From assembly GCA_029549985.1 (NCBI GenBank), contig JAKPIB010000052.1, forward strand, positions 1-38,619: a stretch of DNA of 38,619 nucleotides. The letters are read 5' to 3'. Made by a program: the position numbers and the translations under genes. This document shows positions 8,030-14,883 of the stretch, piece after piece; the stretch's first letter is position 1, and each line of letters starts with the position of its first letter. This DNA comes from Bacillota bacterium. GTDB lineage: Bacteria > Bacillota > Clostridia > Caldicoprobacterales > DTU083. The notes beneath the pieces are model-generated. The model was not told the origin of the DNA. It searched no databases and saw only the letters and a list, made by a program, of their open reading frames with translations.

Positions 8030-8557
8030 ATGGACAGGCTTGAAGCGATAAAAGAAGCTTATGACATACTGAACAAGGTCACTCCCTTGCGACGGGATTG
8101 TGGCAGCCTGTGCAACAGGGTCTGCTGTGACGGTGGTGTCGAGGATCATGGCATGTACCTGTTTCCCGGCGAAGAGGAGATACTCAAGGACCAGGCCTCA
8201 TGGCTCAGGATAGTTTCGGCAGACATGGTGATGCCGGGGCTTCATCTGGCCAGGTGCACCGGGACATGCCCGAGGCATATGCGGCCCCTGTCCTGCCGGA
8301 TATTCCCGCTCGTACCCTACCTTACCGAGGAGAATATACTGCTTATAAAAATGGACATAAGGGCAAAGGGCATCTGCCCCCTGGCATCGGAGGCTGAGAA
8401 AAGGGACCTGCAGCCTGATTTCATCAGGGCCGTGCGCAAGGCAGCCGGCATCCTGATAGCAGTACCGGAGATCAAGGACTTTATATACAGCATATCCAGG
8501 ATGCTCGATGAGTACAGCAGCCTGCCCTGGTACAGGCTGGTCGATAGTTGGAGGTGA
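8030..8557 (+). CDS. Cysteine-rich YkgJ-like protein, probable metal cluster binder (175 aa)
   Basis: Eight cysteines, at residues 24, 28, 32, 33, 76, 80, 89 and 116, are arranged as CGSLCNRVCC, then RCTGTCPRHMRPLSCRIFP, then GICP. The spaced CC pair and the RP-x2-CR-x-FP segment match the YkgJ/zinc- or iron-chelating family, whose members are thought to bind a metal or Fe-S cluster; their biochemical roles are mostly unknown. It is soluble, with no signal peptide. Start ATG 8030 behind ACAGGAGAAG. It is the first gene of a compact plus-strand operon with a 72-aa protein and a GH30 glycosidase. The functional link between them is not evident. Confidence 0.85.
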   Translation: MDRLEAIKEAYDILNKVTPLRRDCGSLCNRVCCDGGVEDHGMYLFPGEEEILKDQASWLRIVSADMVMPGLHLARCTGTCPRHMRPLSCRIFPLVPYLTEENILLIKMDIRAKGICPLASEAEKRDLQPDFIRAVRKAAGILIAVPEIKDFIYSISRMLDEYSSLPWYRLVDSWR

Positions 8558-8566
8558 CTATTAGTC

Positions 8567-8785
8567 ATGGAAGACTCCAAGGTTATTGACTTAAATGATA
8601 AGAGGAAGCAGAAAATGCAGTTGACCCGGGAAGAACATCCAGGCATGACGATGCTGACTGATTATGAGATCGCCCTTCTGCGCAAGGACAAAAAGGAATC
8701 ACTGAGGCAAGCACGAAAATTGTTCATGAAGCAAGATATTATTGTTGGCAAGAAGGGCTTGAAAGATAAAGGTAAAGAGGAGTGA
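8567..8785 (+). CDS. Small charged hypothetical protein (72 aa)
   Basis: A 72-residue, lysine- and glutamate-rich cytoplasmic protein with no known motif (MEDSKVIDLNDKRKQKMQL, then TDYEIALLRKDKKESLRQA). It is probably mostly helical. Translation starts at ATG 8567, 9 nt after the stop of the upstream gene, with GGAGGTGA in the upstream gene's last codons. The GH30 gene starts 4 nt after its stop codon, so it is clearly inside the operon. Its dense packing and good ribosome binding site support it as a real gene. Confidence 0.75.
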   Translation: MEDSKVIDLNDKRKQKMQLTREEHPGMTMLTDYEIALLRKDKKESLRQARKLFMKQDIIVGKKGLKDKGKEE

Positions 8786-8789
8786 TAAG

Positions 8790-10124
8790 ATGAAGATCAA
8801 GGTATACCAGACCGCAAGGGATACGGATGATCGGCTCTCCAGGAAGGATGACCTCTGCTTTGCCCCGGATGCTGAAGGGCAGGAGCTTCAGGTCATCAAC
8901 GTGTATGACGATGTCGAATATCAGGAGATAATAGGCTTCGGCGGCGCGTTTACCGAGGCTGCAGCGGATACCTTCTACAAGCTGAGCCCTGACAAGCGAA
9001 AGCAGATCCTGGACGCCTATTTCAACCCTGACAAGGGTATAGGCTATACCTTCTGCCGCACCCATATCAACAGCTGCGATTTCTCTCTGGGCAACTACTG
9101 CTATGTCAAAGACAATGATATCTCTCTTGACTCATTCTCCATTGAACGGGACCGGACCGCCCTGCTGCCGCTGATAAAGGAGGCTATGTCCGTTGAAGGG
9201 GCTGATTTCAAGCTGTTCAGCTCTCCCTGGAGCCCTCCGGCCTGGATGAAAACCAACAATCAGATGAACCATGGCGGCAAGCTGAAGGCCGAATACTATG
9301 ACGCCTGGGCCCGTTATTATGCAAAGTACATCAAGGCATATGCACAAGAAGGCGTAAAAATCTGGGGCATCACTGTGCAAAATGAGCCCAAGGCCGTTCA
9401 GACCTGGGACAGCTGCGTATATACCGCAGAAGAGGAAAAGGATTTTGTGAAGAACTATCTGGGGCCGGTCTTGGAAAAAGAAGGGCTGGGCCATGTAAAG
9501 ATCATGATCTGGGATCATAACAAGGAACGTGTTTATGAGCGGGCCAGAGCAGCCTACGAGGACCCTGAAGCTGCCAGGTACATTTACGGCACTGCCTTCC
9601 ACTGGTACAGCGGAGACCATTTTGACGCCCTGGATGCAGTGTACAGAAGATGGCCTGAAAAGAAACTGATTTTTTCAGAAGGCTGCGTTTCCTTCCACAA
9701 GGAACGAGGCGCCTGGATCTACGGTGAGCAGTACGGCCACGAGATCCTTGGGGACCTGAAGCATCACACCAGTGCCTGGACGGACTGGAACATGATATTG
9801 AATGAGATCGGCGGTCCCAACCATGTGGCCAATTACTGCGATGCTCCGGTCATGGCCGACACTAAGAACGACACCTTCTGCCTTGAGGCTTCCTATTATT
9901 ACATAGGCCACTTCAGCAAGTTTATAAGGCCGGGGAGCAGACGGATAGGCAGCTCCTGCTTTGATGACAGTCTAGAAACGGTTGCTTTCAAGACACCTGA
10001 CGGCAGCAAGGTACTTGTCGTTCTGAACCGTACCGACAGGGAATTTGATTTCAACCTGAGGTACAATGACCTGATTGCCAGGGCAAAAAGTCTGCCTCAC
10101 TCGATAATGACCTTGATTTTCTGA
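8790..10124 (+). CDS. Glycoside hydrolase family 30, intracellular (444 aa)
   Basis: Retaining beta-glycosidase of clan GH-A. The family start is visible (EIIGFGGAFTEAAADTFYKL, about residues 46-65). The acid/base glutamate is E199 in GITVQNEP and the nucleophile is E297 in LIFSEGCV. LFSSPWSPPAWMKTNNQMNHGG near 142-163 is typical of the glucosylceramidase-like GH30 members. A short C-terminal beta domain follows the (beta/alpha)8 barrel. There is no signal peptide, so it should act in the cytoplasm on imported glycosides or oligosaccharides (beta-glucoside, xyloside and fucoside specificities occur in the family, and I cannot choose between them). Start ATG 8790, ribosome binding site GAGGAG. 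It is the third gene of the operon begun at 8030. Confidence 0.93.
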   Translation: MKIKVYQTARDTDDRLSRKDDLCFAPDAEGQELQVINVYDDVEYQEIIGFGGAFTEAAADTFYKLSPDKRKQILDAYFNPDKGIGYTFCRTHINSCDFSLGNYCYVKDNDISLDSFSIERDRTALLPLIKEAMSVEGADFKLFSSPWSPPAWMKTNNQMNHGGKLKAEYYDAWARYYAKYIKAYAQEGVKIWGITVQNEPKAVQTWDSCVYTAEEEKDFVKNYLGPVLEKEGLGHVKIMIWDHNKERVYERARAAYEDPEAARYIYGTAFHWYSGDHFDALDAVYRRWPEKKLIFSEGCVSFHKERGAWIYGEQYGHEILGDLKHHTSAWTDWNMILNEIGGPNHVANYCDAPVMADTKNDTFCLEASYYYIGHFSKFIRPGSRRIGSSCFDDSLETVAFKTPDGSKVLVVLNRTDREFDFNLRYNDLIARAKSLPHSIMTLIF

Positions 10125-10151
10125 TATATGTCCAAGGCTTGTAAAATCATA

Positions 10152-10180
10152 TTGCTTTATCTACCGCATTGTAATATTAT
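10152..10180 (+). promoter_or_regulatory. Promoter of the cobalamin-riboswitch operon
   Basis: -35 TTGCTT (10152-10157), 17-bp spacer, -10 TATTAT (10175-10180). The expected start of transcription is about 10187, just before the aptamer. Confidence 0.65.
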
Positions 10181-10202
10181 ATAGAAAACTGACAACTGAA
10201 TA

Positions 10203-10360
10203 TAGCTGGTATAGGTTGCATCATGCATTAATAGGGAAACAGGTTAGAAGCCTGTGCGGTCCCGCCGCCGTAATAGGTTTAGCGGTTTCAATATGCCACT
10301 GGGAGACTGGGAAGGCGAAATCGCATATACGCCTAGAGCCGGAAGACCTGCCTATACTGA
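10203..10360 (+). ncRNA. Cobalamin riboswitch aptamer
   Basis: Matches the conserved adenosylcobalamin aptamer. The core TAGGGAAACAGG is followed by GCCTGTGCGGTCCCGCCGCC and GTAATAGG. The GCCACTGGGAGACTGGGAAGG arm comes next, and the B12 box AGCCGGAAGACCTGCC ends at 10352. The closing P1 stem pairs TATAGG (10210-10215) with CCTATA (10351-10356). It sits in the leader of a DUF4430-like/ECF S-component operon and should lower its expression when cobalamin is plentiful. Confidence 0.95.
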
Positions 10361-10484
10361 AACACTATTAACTTCACGGGTAATTGAAGGGTGTTGCAAT
10401 ATAAGTATAAGCCAGCGGACTTATAATATGCAGCTGTTTTACACAGCTTATGCTTATTATATGTTCGTAAATTTTGCAGCATGC

Positions 10485-10520
10485 CCCCTTCAACCGGACC
10501 GGTTGAAGGGGTTCTTATTT
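10485..10520 (+). terminator. Riboswitch expression-platform terminator
   Basis: A perfect 11-bp stem pairs CCCCTTCAACC (10485-10495) with GGTTGAAGGGG (10501-10511), followed by TTCTTATTT. TTGAAGGG at 10384-10391, just after the aptamer, is exactly complementary to the 5' arm (CCCTTCAA, 10486-10493) and can form the competing antiterminator. This makes a classical ON/OFF switch with the cobalamin aptamer. Confidence 0.9.
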
Positions 10521-10650
10521 GTCCGGAAGTCAGCAAAGGAGGAATGCCGGGAAAGTTAGGCCGGATCCCCGCCGGCATGGAGACTGACATTCGCCAGAGT
10601 GCATATTAGGTCATATCAACTGTTAATACTTGCTTATAGGAGGAGAAAAC
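10521..10650 (+). other. Structured leader downstream of the riboswitch terminator
   Basis: Between the terminator and the first gene lies about 130 nt with nested inverted repeats. GTCAG (10529-10533) pairs with CTGAC (10584-10588), enclosing ATGCCGG (10544-10550) paired with CCGGCAT (10572-10578). The inner side strands are purine-rich (AAAGGAGGA and GGAGA). I do not recognise the fold. GGAGACTG and CCGGAAG echo motifs of the cobalamin aptamer, so it could be a decayed copy. Confidence 0.45.
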
Positions 10651-11052
10651 ATGAAGAAAAAAATACTTGCTGTCATAGCAGTTTTGCTCGTCGCTGCTGC
10701 CATAATCGCAGTGTACAAGTTCTTTATTATCCCCAAAGCTACGGCAGACGAGAAAACAGTTAATATCCATATCGTTATTGAGCACCAGGATATAGACAAG
10801 CAGTTCACATACACTACCAAGTTTGAATACCTGGGTGAACTAATCAAGGAAAAGAAAGATGAGCTTGGTGCGGACTTTGGTGAGTTCACCGGATTGGGAG
10901 CATATGTGAAAGCTATGATGGACTATACCGCAGATGAATCGAAAGAATTCTTCAGTATAAAGATAAATGACGTCGACGCTGAGTACGGTATAGATCAGAT
11001 CCCGCTCAAAGACGGCGAGATATACAGCTTTGTACTAACAACCTGGAACTAG
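10651..11052 (+). CDS. DUF4430-like membrane-anchored protein, probable corrinoid capture component (133 aa)
   Basis: N-terminal signal anchor (about residues 4-26, KKILAVIAVLLVAAAIIAVYKFF) followed by a small beta-rich extracytoplasmic domain. That domain ends in the family-type segment GIDQIPLKDGEIYSFVLTTW, preceded by FEYLGELIKEKKDELGADF and TGLGAYVKAMMDYTADESKEFFSIKIND. The layout (two-strand start, 'L..L', then 'G..I.ng...' and 'idG..Y.F.l') fits DUF4430, a domain related to the C-terminal domain of the transcobalamin family. Start ATG 10651 behind TAGGAGGAG; an in-frame TTG at 10630 overlaps the ribosome binding site. It lies 2 nt before the ECF S-component gene and behind a cobalamin riboswitch. 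I infer that it helps deliver a corrinoid to the S component at the cell surface. Confidence 0.85.
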   Translation: MKKKILAVIAVLLVAAAIIAVYKFFIIPKATADEKTVNIHIVIEHQDIDKQFTYTTKFEYLGELIKEKKDELGADFGEFTGLGAYVKAMMDYTADESKEFFSIKINDVDAEYGIDQIPLKDGEIYSFVLTTWN

Positions 11053-11054
11053 AT

Positions 11055-11558
11055 ATGAAAGTAAAGGATGTCGTTATCGTGGGCCTCATGAGCGCTGCCC
11101 TGACTGCGGGCAAGCTGGCCCTGAGCTTCATGCCGAATGTAGAAATCGTAACGCTGTTCCTTATGCTCTTCGCCGTCACCCTGGGCCTGAAACGGGCCTT
11201 ACTTGCTTCAATCGTCTTCGTTACGACTGAAATACTCCTGTATGGCTTTTCAACATGGGTCCTGGTATACTATGCCTTGTGGCCCTGCCTTGTAGTAGTC
11301 ACTACCTTGCTCAGCAGGATGATCAAGTCGGAATTCGGCTATGCTGCATTGGCCGGTATATTCGGGTTCTCCTTTGGTTTCTTCTCTGCGGTATTCGAAT
11401 CCTTTTTCTATGGTCCTGCCTATGGTATAGCATACTGGTTGAGAGGCATCACCTTCGATGTCGTCCATGGCGCGTCCAACTTCATAATCGTACTAATGCT
11501 TTTCAGCCCCCTGCATAACATGTTGAAAGCCCAGGCAGCCAGGTTTATTCTGAATTAG
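11055..11558 (+). CDS. ECF transporter S component, probable cobalamin/corrinoid uptake (167 aa)
   Basis: Integral membrane protein with about five or six membrane segments, the size and layout of ECF-family substrate-binding (S) subunits. It starts with MKVKDVVIVGLMSAALTAGKLAL, followed by FLMLFAVTLGLKRALLASIVF and FSTWVLVYYALWPCLVVVT; the alanine-rich first helix is where the energising T subunit docks in this family. The start is ATG 11055 (a Met one codon after the upstream stop). The energising EcfA/EcfT subunits are not in the window, as expected for group II ECF systems that share one module. The cobalamin riboswitch and the DUF4430 partner argue for corrinoid uptake, similar in kind to CbrT, but the substrate is not proven. 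An intrinsic terminator follows. Confidence 0.85.
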   Translation: MKVKDVVIVGLMSAALTAGKLALSFMPNVEIVTLFLMLFAVTLGLKRALLASIVFVTTEILLYGFSTWVLVYYALWPCLVVVTTLLSRMIKSEFGYAALAGIFGFSFGFFSAVFESFFYGPAYGIAYWLRGITFDVVHGASNFIIVLMLFSPLHNMLKAQAARFILN

Positions 11559-11591
11559 AAGATCTTAAGCAGCTTTGGGCTTTCCCGTGAC

Positions 11592-11622
11592 CGGCGCGTT
11601 CTCCGAATGCGCCGATTTTTTT
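11592..11622 (+). terminator. Intrinsic terminator after the ECF operon
   Basis: CGGCGC (11593-11597 region) pairs with GCGCCG (to 11614) around an 11-nt loop, followed by ATTTTTTT. Strong GC stem and T-run. Confidence 0.85.
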
Positions 11623-11694
11623 GGTTTATCCGGTTTCCAGAGGCCATACGAGTGAGCTATGATCCCAAAGTGGTTTACTTTATGCAATAAGGGC

Positions 11695-11722
11695 TTGCTC
11701 CATGTCTATCAGGTTTTATAAT
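11695..11722 (+). promoter_or_regulatory. Promoter of the sugar isomerase/oxidoreductase operon
   Basis: -35 TTGCTC (11695-11700), 16-bp spacer, -10 TATAAT (11717-11722), about 70 nt upstream of the start codon at 11794. Confidence 0.6.
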
Positions 11723-11793
11723 CTACTTTGTGGGTATTAATAAGGCAAGAAAGCTTAAGCAAGACTTATCTTTATCTACGAAAGGAGATTTCA

Positions 11794-12612
11794 ATGATCA
11801 AGCTTTCCTTTAACAGCGCTAATTTTGTTGCAAGGACCAGTGGCTACAGGATATTCTCTGAAAACTGGGCTGACGGTGACAAGGCCACAAATGAGTACTT
11901 CAGGCCTCTTGACACCTTTGGCGACAGGTTTGATGAGCTGGTCTCTACTATAAAAAATCTCGGCTTTGACTATATGGACCTGTGGACCGCCCACCTCAAC
12001 TGGGCCTGGGCTACAGATGAGCATATAGAAATAGCCAACGAGGTCCTGGATTGGTACGGCATCGAGATTCTAAGCTATGTCGGTGAGTTTGGCTCGACTG
12101 AAGAGGAGTTTACCAAGGCCTGCCGCCTGGTCAAGGCCCTGGGGTTCGATCTGATGGGCGGTGGAAGCTCATTTTTCCTGAACAATAAAAAACGGGCTGT
12201 AGAGATCCTGGAGAAAGAGGGCGTGCGCTTTGCCTTTGAAAACCATCCCAACGAAAAAACTGCGTTGGATGTCGAGGCGATCATAGCAGGTACGCCTCTG
12301 GAGTACGTCGGGGTCACCCTTGACACCGGCTGGTTCATGACCAACGGCTACCCGCCGGACAAGGCAGCCGAGCTGCTTGCAGACAGGGTGATGCACGTAC
12401 ACCTGAAGGATATAAAGGCCCCCGGCCGCCATGACACCTGTGCCTACACCAAGGGCTGCGTACCCCTTTACAGATGTGTAAGGTTATTGGAGGAAAGCGG
12501 CTATACGGGCAGTTACAGCATAGAGCACGAGCCCTTTACCTTTGACCCGTCGAAGGACTGTGCAGAGAGCAAGGCAATACTCGAAAAATGGCTTGAGGAG
12601 TTTTACAGATGA
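11794..12612 (+). CDS. Sugar phosphate isomerase/epimerase family protein (272 aa)
   Basis: Xylose-isomerase-like TIM barrel of the sugar phosphate isomerase/epimerase superfamily. Recognisable segments are FDELVSTIKNLGFDYMDLWTAHLNWA, the metal-site-type VRFAFENHPNEKTALDVEAI and GVTLDTGWFMTNGYPPDKAAELLADRVMHVHLKDI, and near the end GSYSIEHEPFTFDP; the E, D, H and E residues in these are typical divalent-metal ligands. The start is ATG 11794 behind AAAGGAGAT; a longer form from 11728 lacks a ribosome binding site. Its stop overlaps the start of the next gene by 4 nt (ATGA), so the two are translated together. Such pairs degrade sugars or inositol derivatives, and the substrate cannot be read from the sequence. 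Confidence 0.9.
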   Translation: MIKLSFNSANFVARTSGYRIFSENWADGDKATNEYFRPLDTFGDRFDELVSTIKNLGFDYMDLWTAHLNWAWATDEHIEIANEVLDWYGIEILSYVGEFGSTEEEFTKACRLVKALGFDLMGGGSSFFLNNKKRAVEILEKEGVRFAFENHPNEKTALDVEAIIAGTPLEYVGVTLDTGWFMTNGYPPDKAAELLADRVMHVHLKDIKAPGRHDTCAYTKGCVPLYRCVRLLEESGYTGSYSIEHEPFTFDPSKDCAESKAILEKWLEEFYR

Positions 12613-13646
12613 AGAATACCAACATCGCGATAATCGGCTGCGGCAACATCTCGGTACAGTATGCACAGACACTGAAGCCCTATCCCTTTATAAATATCAA
12701 GGGGGTATATGACATAGACAGGTCAAGGGCAGAAGAGTTTGCCTATGCCCATGGGACTTCTGTTTTTGATTCCATAGATGATATCATAAAGGATCCGGAT
12801 ATAAGTATAGTCGTCAATCTGACGATCCCCAGGGTCCATGGCGAAATAAACCGCCGCCTTTTGGTGGGCAGCAAGCACGTTTACACGGAAAAGCCAATAG
12901 CCATGACCTATGAAGAGGCAAAGGGCATAGTCGCCCTGGCGGCTGAAAAAGGACTGATGTTGTGCTCCTCCCCCATCACCTTCCTTGGAGATACTCAAAT
13001 GGAAGCTGCCAGACTGCTGAAGGAGGACATAACCGGAAAGATCAGGCTGGTTGCAGCCCAGATGCACAACGGCATGTTTGAGAAATGGCACCCGAATCCC
13101 TCATCTCTTTATGATGTAGGAGTACTGTATGATGTGGGCATATACCCGATCACCTATATCACCTACCTCTTCGGACCCGCTGTCAGGGTAAGGGCATTTG
13201 GCAAAGTTCTGATGCCAGAGAGGTTCGACCTTCAGGACAGGGCCTTCAGGATAAAAAAGCCGGATCACCTGTACGCTGAGATCGAGCTTGCCTCAGGCAT
13301 ACACTTTACTTTGAACGCCAGCTTTTTGATCGATTATATGAAGCGACCCGCATCCGTGGAATTTGTCGGTGACAAAGGGGTATTGTACCTGGGCAGCTCC
13401 CTTTTCTTCAGGTCGCCCCTGAGGTTTGCCGAGCACTTCAAGCCATACGAGGATGTGGCTGATACCTCAGGTGCATATGACGGTATCGAATGGTGCAGAG
13501 GCCTCGTTGATATGGCAAGGGCGCTTGATAGCGGCACCAGCCCGAAAGCAGATCCCTATCATGCCCTGCATGTGATAGAAATTCTTGAGGCTATTGAAAA
13601 ATCATTGAATGAAGGTATACAAATAGATCTCACAAGTACCTTCTGA
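12609..13646 (+). CDS. Gfo/Idh/MocA family NAD(P)-dependent oxidoreductase (345 aa)
   Basis: Sugar or inositol dehydrogenase. The N-terminal Rossmann fold starts NIAIIGCGNISVQY (cofactor-binding glycine loop GxGxxS-type, residues 10-15). The family signature HVYTEKPIAMT contains the catalytic E94-K95-P96 motif. The second domain includes LYDVGVLYDVGIYPITYITYL (the conserved DxGxYP region near residue 175). Length is typical. The start codon overlaps the isomerase stop codon, indicating translational coupling. The pair probably converts an imported sugar, uronate or cyclitol. A hairpin lies about 90 nt past the stop codon. Confidence 0.94.
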   Translation: MKNTNIAIIGCGNISVQYAQTLKPYPFINIKGVYDIDRSRAEEFAYAHGTSVFDSIDDIIKDPDISIVVNLTIPRVHGEINRRLLVGSKHVYTEKPIAMTYEEAKGIVALAAEKGLMLCSSPITFLGDTQMEAARLLKEDITGKIRLVAAQMHNGMFEKWHPNPSSLYDVGVLYDVGIYPITYITYLFGPAVRVRAFGKVLMPERFDLQDRAFRIKKPDHLYAEIELASGIHFTLNASFLIDYMKRPASVEFVGDKGVLYLGSSLFFRSPLRFAEHFKPYEDVADTSGAYDGIEWCRGLVDMARALDSGTSPKADPYHALHVIEILEAIEKSLNEGIQIDLTSTF

Positions 13647-13733
13647 TCTGCTTCCCACAGCTACATACTATCCTCCTTCACTATATATAAAGCGGCCAAA
13701 ACATGATCCCTTTACAAAGACCTTTGGCAGACC

Positions 13734-13768
13734 GGCGGGCAGTACAAAGCTGCCCGCCCCGCTTTATG
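13734..13768 (+). terminator. Strong GC hairpin after the oxidoreductase operon
   Basis: GGCGGGCAG (13734-13742) pairs with CTGCCCGCC (13750-13758) around TACAAAG. It is followed by CCGCTTTATG rather than a clean T-run, and AAAGCGG at about 13690 can extend the pairing with CCGCTTT. Probably a terminator, but the weak T tract lowers confidence. Confidence 0.45.
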
Positions 13769-13933
13769 TCCAAATGCCGACAGCTATGCCGTCTGCTCCG
13801 TCTATACTGCTTTTTCCGGCAAGGGCCCGCCTTACAGCGCAGGCCTTCTTTCTGATAACGGCTTATGCTATAATAACTAACAAAAATGAGCGCTACAAAA
13901 TAGTCCACAAAGGACCGGTACAAGGAGTTGAAT

Positions 13934-14437
13934 ATGCATTTCAGAAAAGCGGTCAAAGCAGATATACCTCAGATAATGGCCATAATAGGCCAGGCAAAGG
14001 CCTATCTTAAGTCAAAGGGCGTTGATCAGTGGCAGGACGGCTATCCTGATGCCGGTGTCATCGAGAGAGATATAGAAAATTCAAACAGCTATGTGCTGGA
14101 GCGATGCGGATCTGTTGTTGGTACTGTTGCAGTCGTCCTGGATGGTGACAAAAACTATGAACACATATATGAAGGAAGGTGGCTGAGCAACTTTCCTTAT
14201 GCTGCAATACACCGGATAGCCGTATCAGATGAAACCAGAGGTACCGGGGCAGCATCCGTCATGCTGGAAAACATAGAAGGCCTTTGCAGACAAAAGGCAA
14301 TACATAGCATAAGGGTGGACACTCATGAGGACAACAGATCCATGCAGGGGCTGTTATCAAAGAACGGTTTTCAGTACCGCGGCATCATATACCTTGAGGA
14401 CGGGTCTAAAAGGCTTGCCTATGAAAAGCTGATTTGA
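13934..14437 (+). CDS. GNAT family N-acetyltransferase (167 aa)
   Basis: Acetyl-CoA-dependent acetyltransferase fold. The N-terminus MHFRKAVKADIPQIMAIIGQA is the usual beta1-alpha1. The acetyl-CoA-binding motif A region is IHRIAVSDETRGTGAASVMLENIE (R/Q-x-x-G-x-A type: RGTGAA). DTHEDNRSMQGLLSKNGFQYRG is the typical motif B near the C-terminus. The start is ATG 13934 with CAAGGAG upstream; an in-frame TTG at 13928 is part of the spacer. It appears to be a single-gene unit with a TATAAT at about 13867 but no clear -35. The substrate is unknown. Confidence 0.9.
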   Translation: MHFRKAVKADIPQIMAIIGQAKAYLKSKGVDQWQDGYPDAGVIERDIENSNSYVLERCGSVVGTVAVVLDGDKNYEHIYEGRWLSNFPYAAIHRIAVSDETRGTGAASVMLENIEGLCRQKAIHSIRVDTHEDNRSMQGLLSKNGFQYRGIIYLEDGSKRLAYEKLI

Positions 14438-14460
14438 ATATAAAAAAATAAAATTCCCTA

Positions 14461-14489
14461 TTGACAAAGCCCGTGTATGACTGTAATAT
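14461..14489 (+). promoter_or_regulatory. Promoter of the metNIQ T-box leader
   Basis: Consensus -35 TTGACA (14461-14466), 17-bp spacer, -10 TAATAT (14484-14489). The transcription start is about 14496, giving a leader of nearly 390 nt before metN. Confidence 0.8.
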
Positions 14490-14499
14490 ATAGAGCAAT

Positions 14500-14796
14500 A
14501 TAATTCTTTTTAAGAAAACTGAATATACACACCAAATGCTATGAAAAGGAGAGTAAGCATTGGGATACGCTACAGAAAGCCCGGTTGCTGAGAAAGGGCG
14601 CGGAAGACTTTGCTGAAGATGGCCTTGGAGCTGCGCACCGACTGCATATATCTGCACAGGCTGCGACGGGTACGCCCGTGAAAGCGGATGAGTATGTTAG
14701 TACTCTTTGAGGTTCATATCGTGAGGTATGGATAAAACGAGGTGGTACCGCGAAACGTAAAGTTCTCGCCCTTGAATATTTTCAAGGGCGTTTTTT
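14500..14796 (+). ncRNA. T-box leader, methionine-specific
   Basis: The hallmark T-box GGTGGTACCGCG is at 14741-14752, with the TGGT bulge that pairs with a tRNA acceptor end ACCA; the T partner fits discriminator base A. Upstream is a Stem I with the distal GGTTGCTGAGAA-type loop (about 14583-14594). The specifier loop then follows as GAAG-ATG-GCC (ATG, 14619-14621). Antiterminator or terminator formation decides expression of metN-metI-metQ according to the charging of tRNA-Met. Confidence 0.92.
14767..14796 (+). terminator. T-box regulated terminator
   Basis: CGCCCTTGAA (14767-14776) pairs with TTCAAGGGCG (14781-14790) around TATT, followed by six T residues. Formation should be blocked when uncharged tRNA-Met stabilises the antiterminator. 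Confidence 0.92.
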
Positions 14797-14883
14797 AATG
14801 CCTGTTAATGCCTGTATCTAAGGCATATAGATCTTTGGCTTATATGTTCAGCATGAGAGTATGCACCGGGAAAGGAGATAAGG

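Noticed and set aside
10543-10608. Short leader ORF (ATG 10544, about 21 codons) between the riboswitch terminator and the DUF4430 gene
   Set aside because: The AAAGGAGG is only 1 nt from the ATG, too close to work, and the segment forms a strong hairpin; kept as RNA structure instead.
13647-13933. Search for a gene or RNA in the gap before the GNAT gene
   Set aside because: Only a GC hairpin at 13734-13758 and a TATAAT at about 13867 are visible; no ORF with a ribosome binding site.
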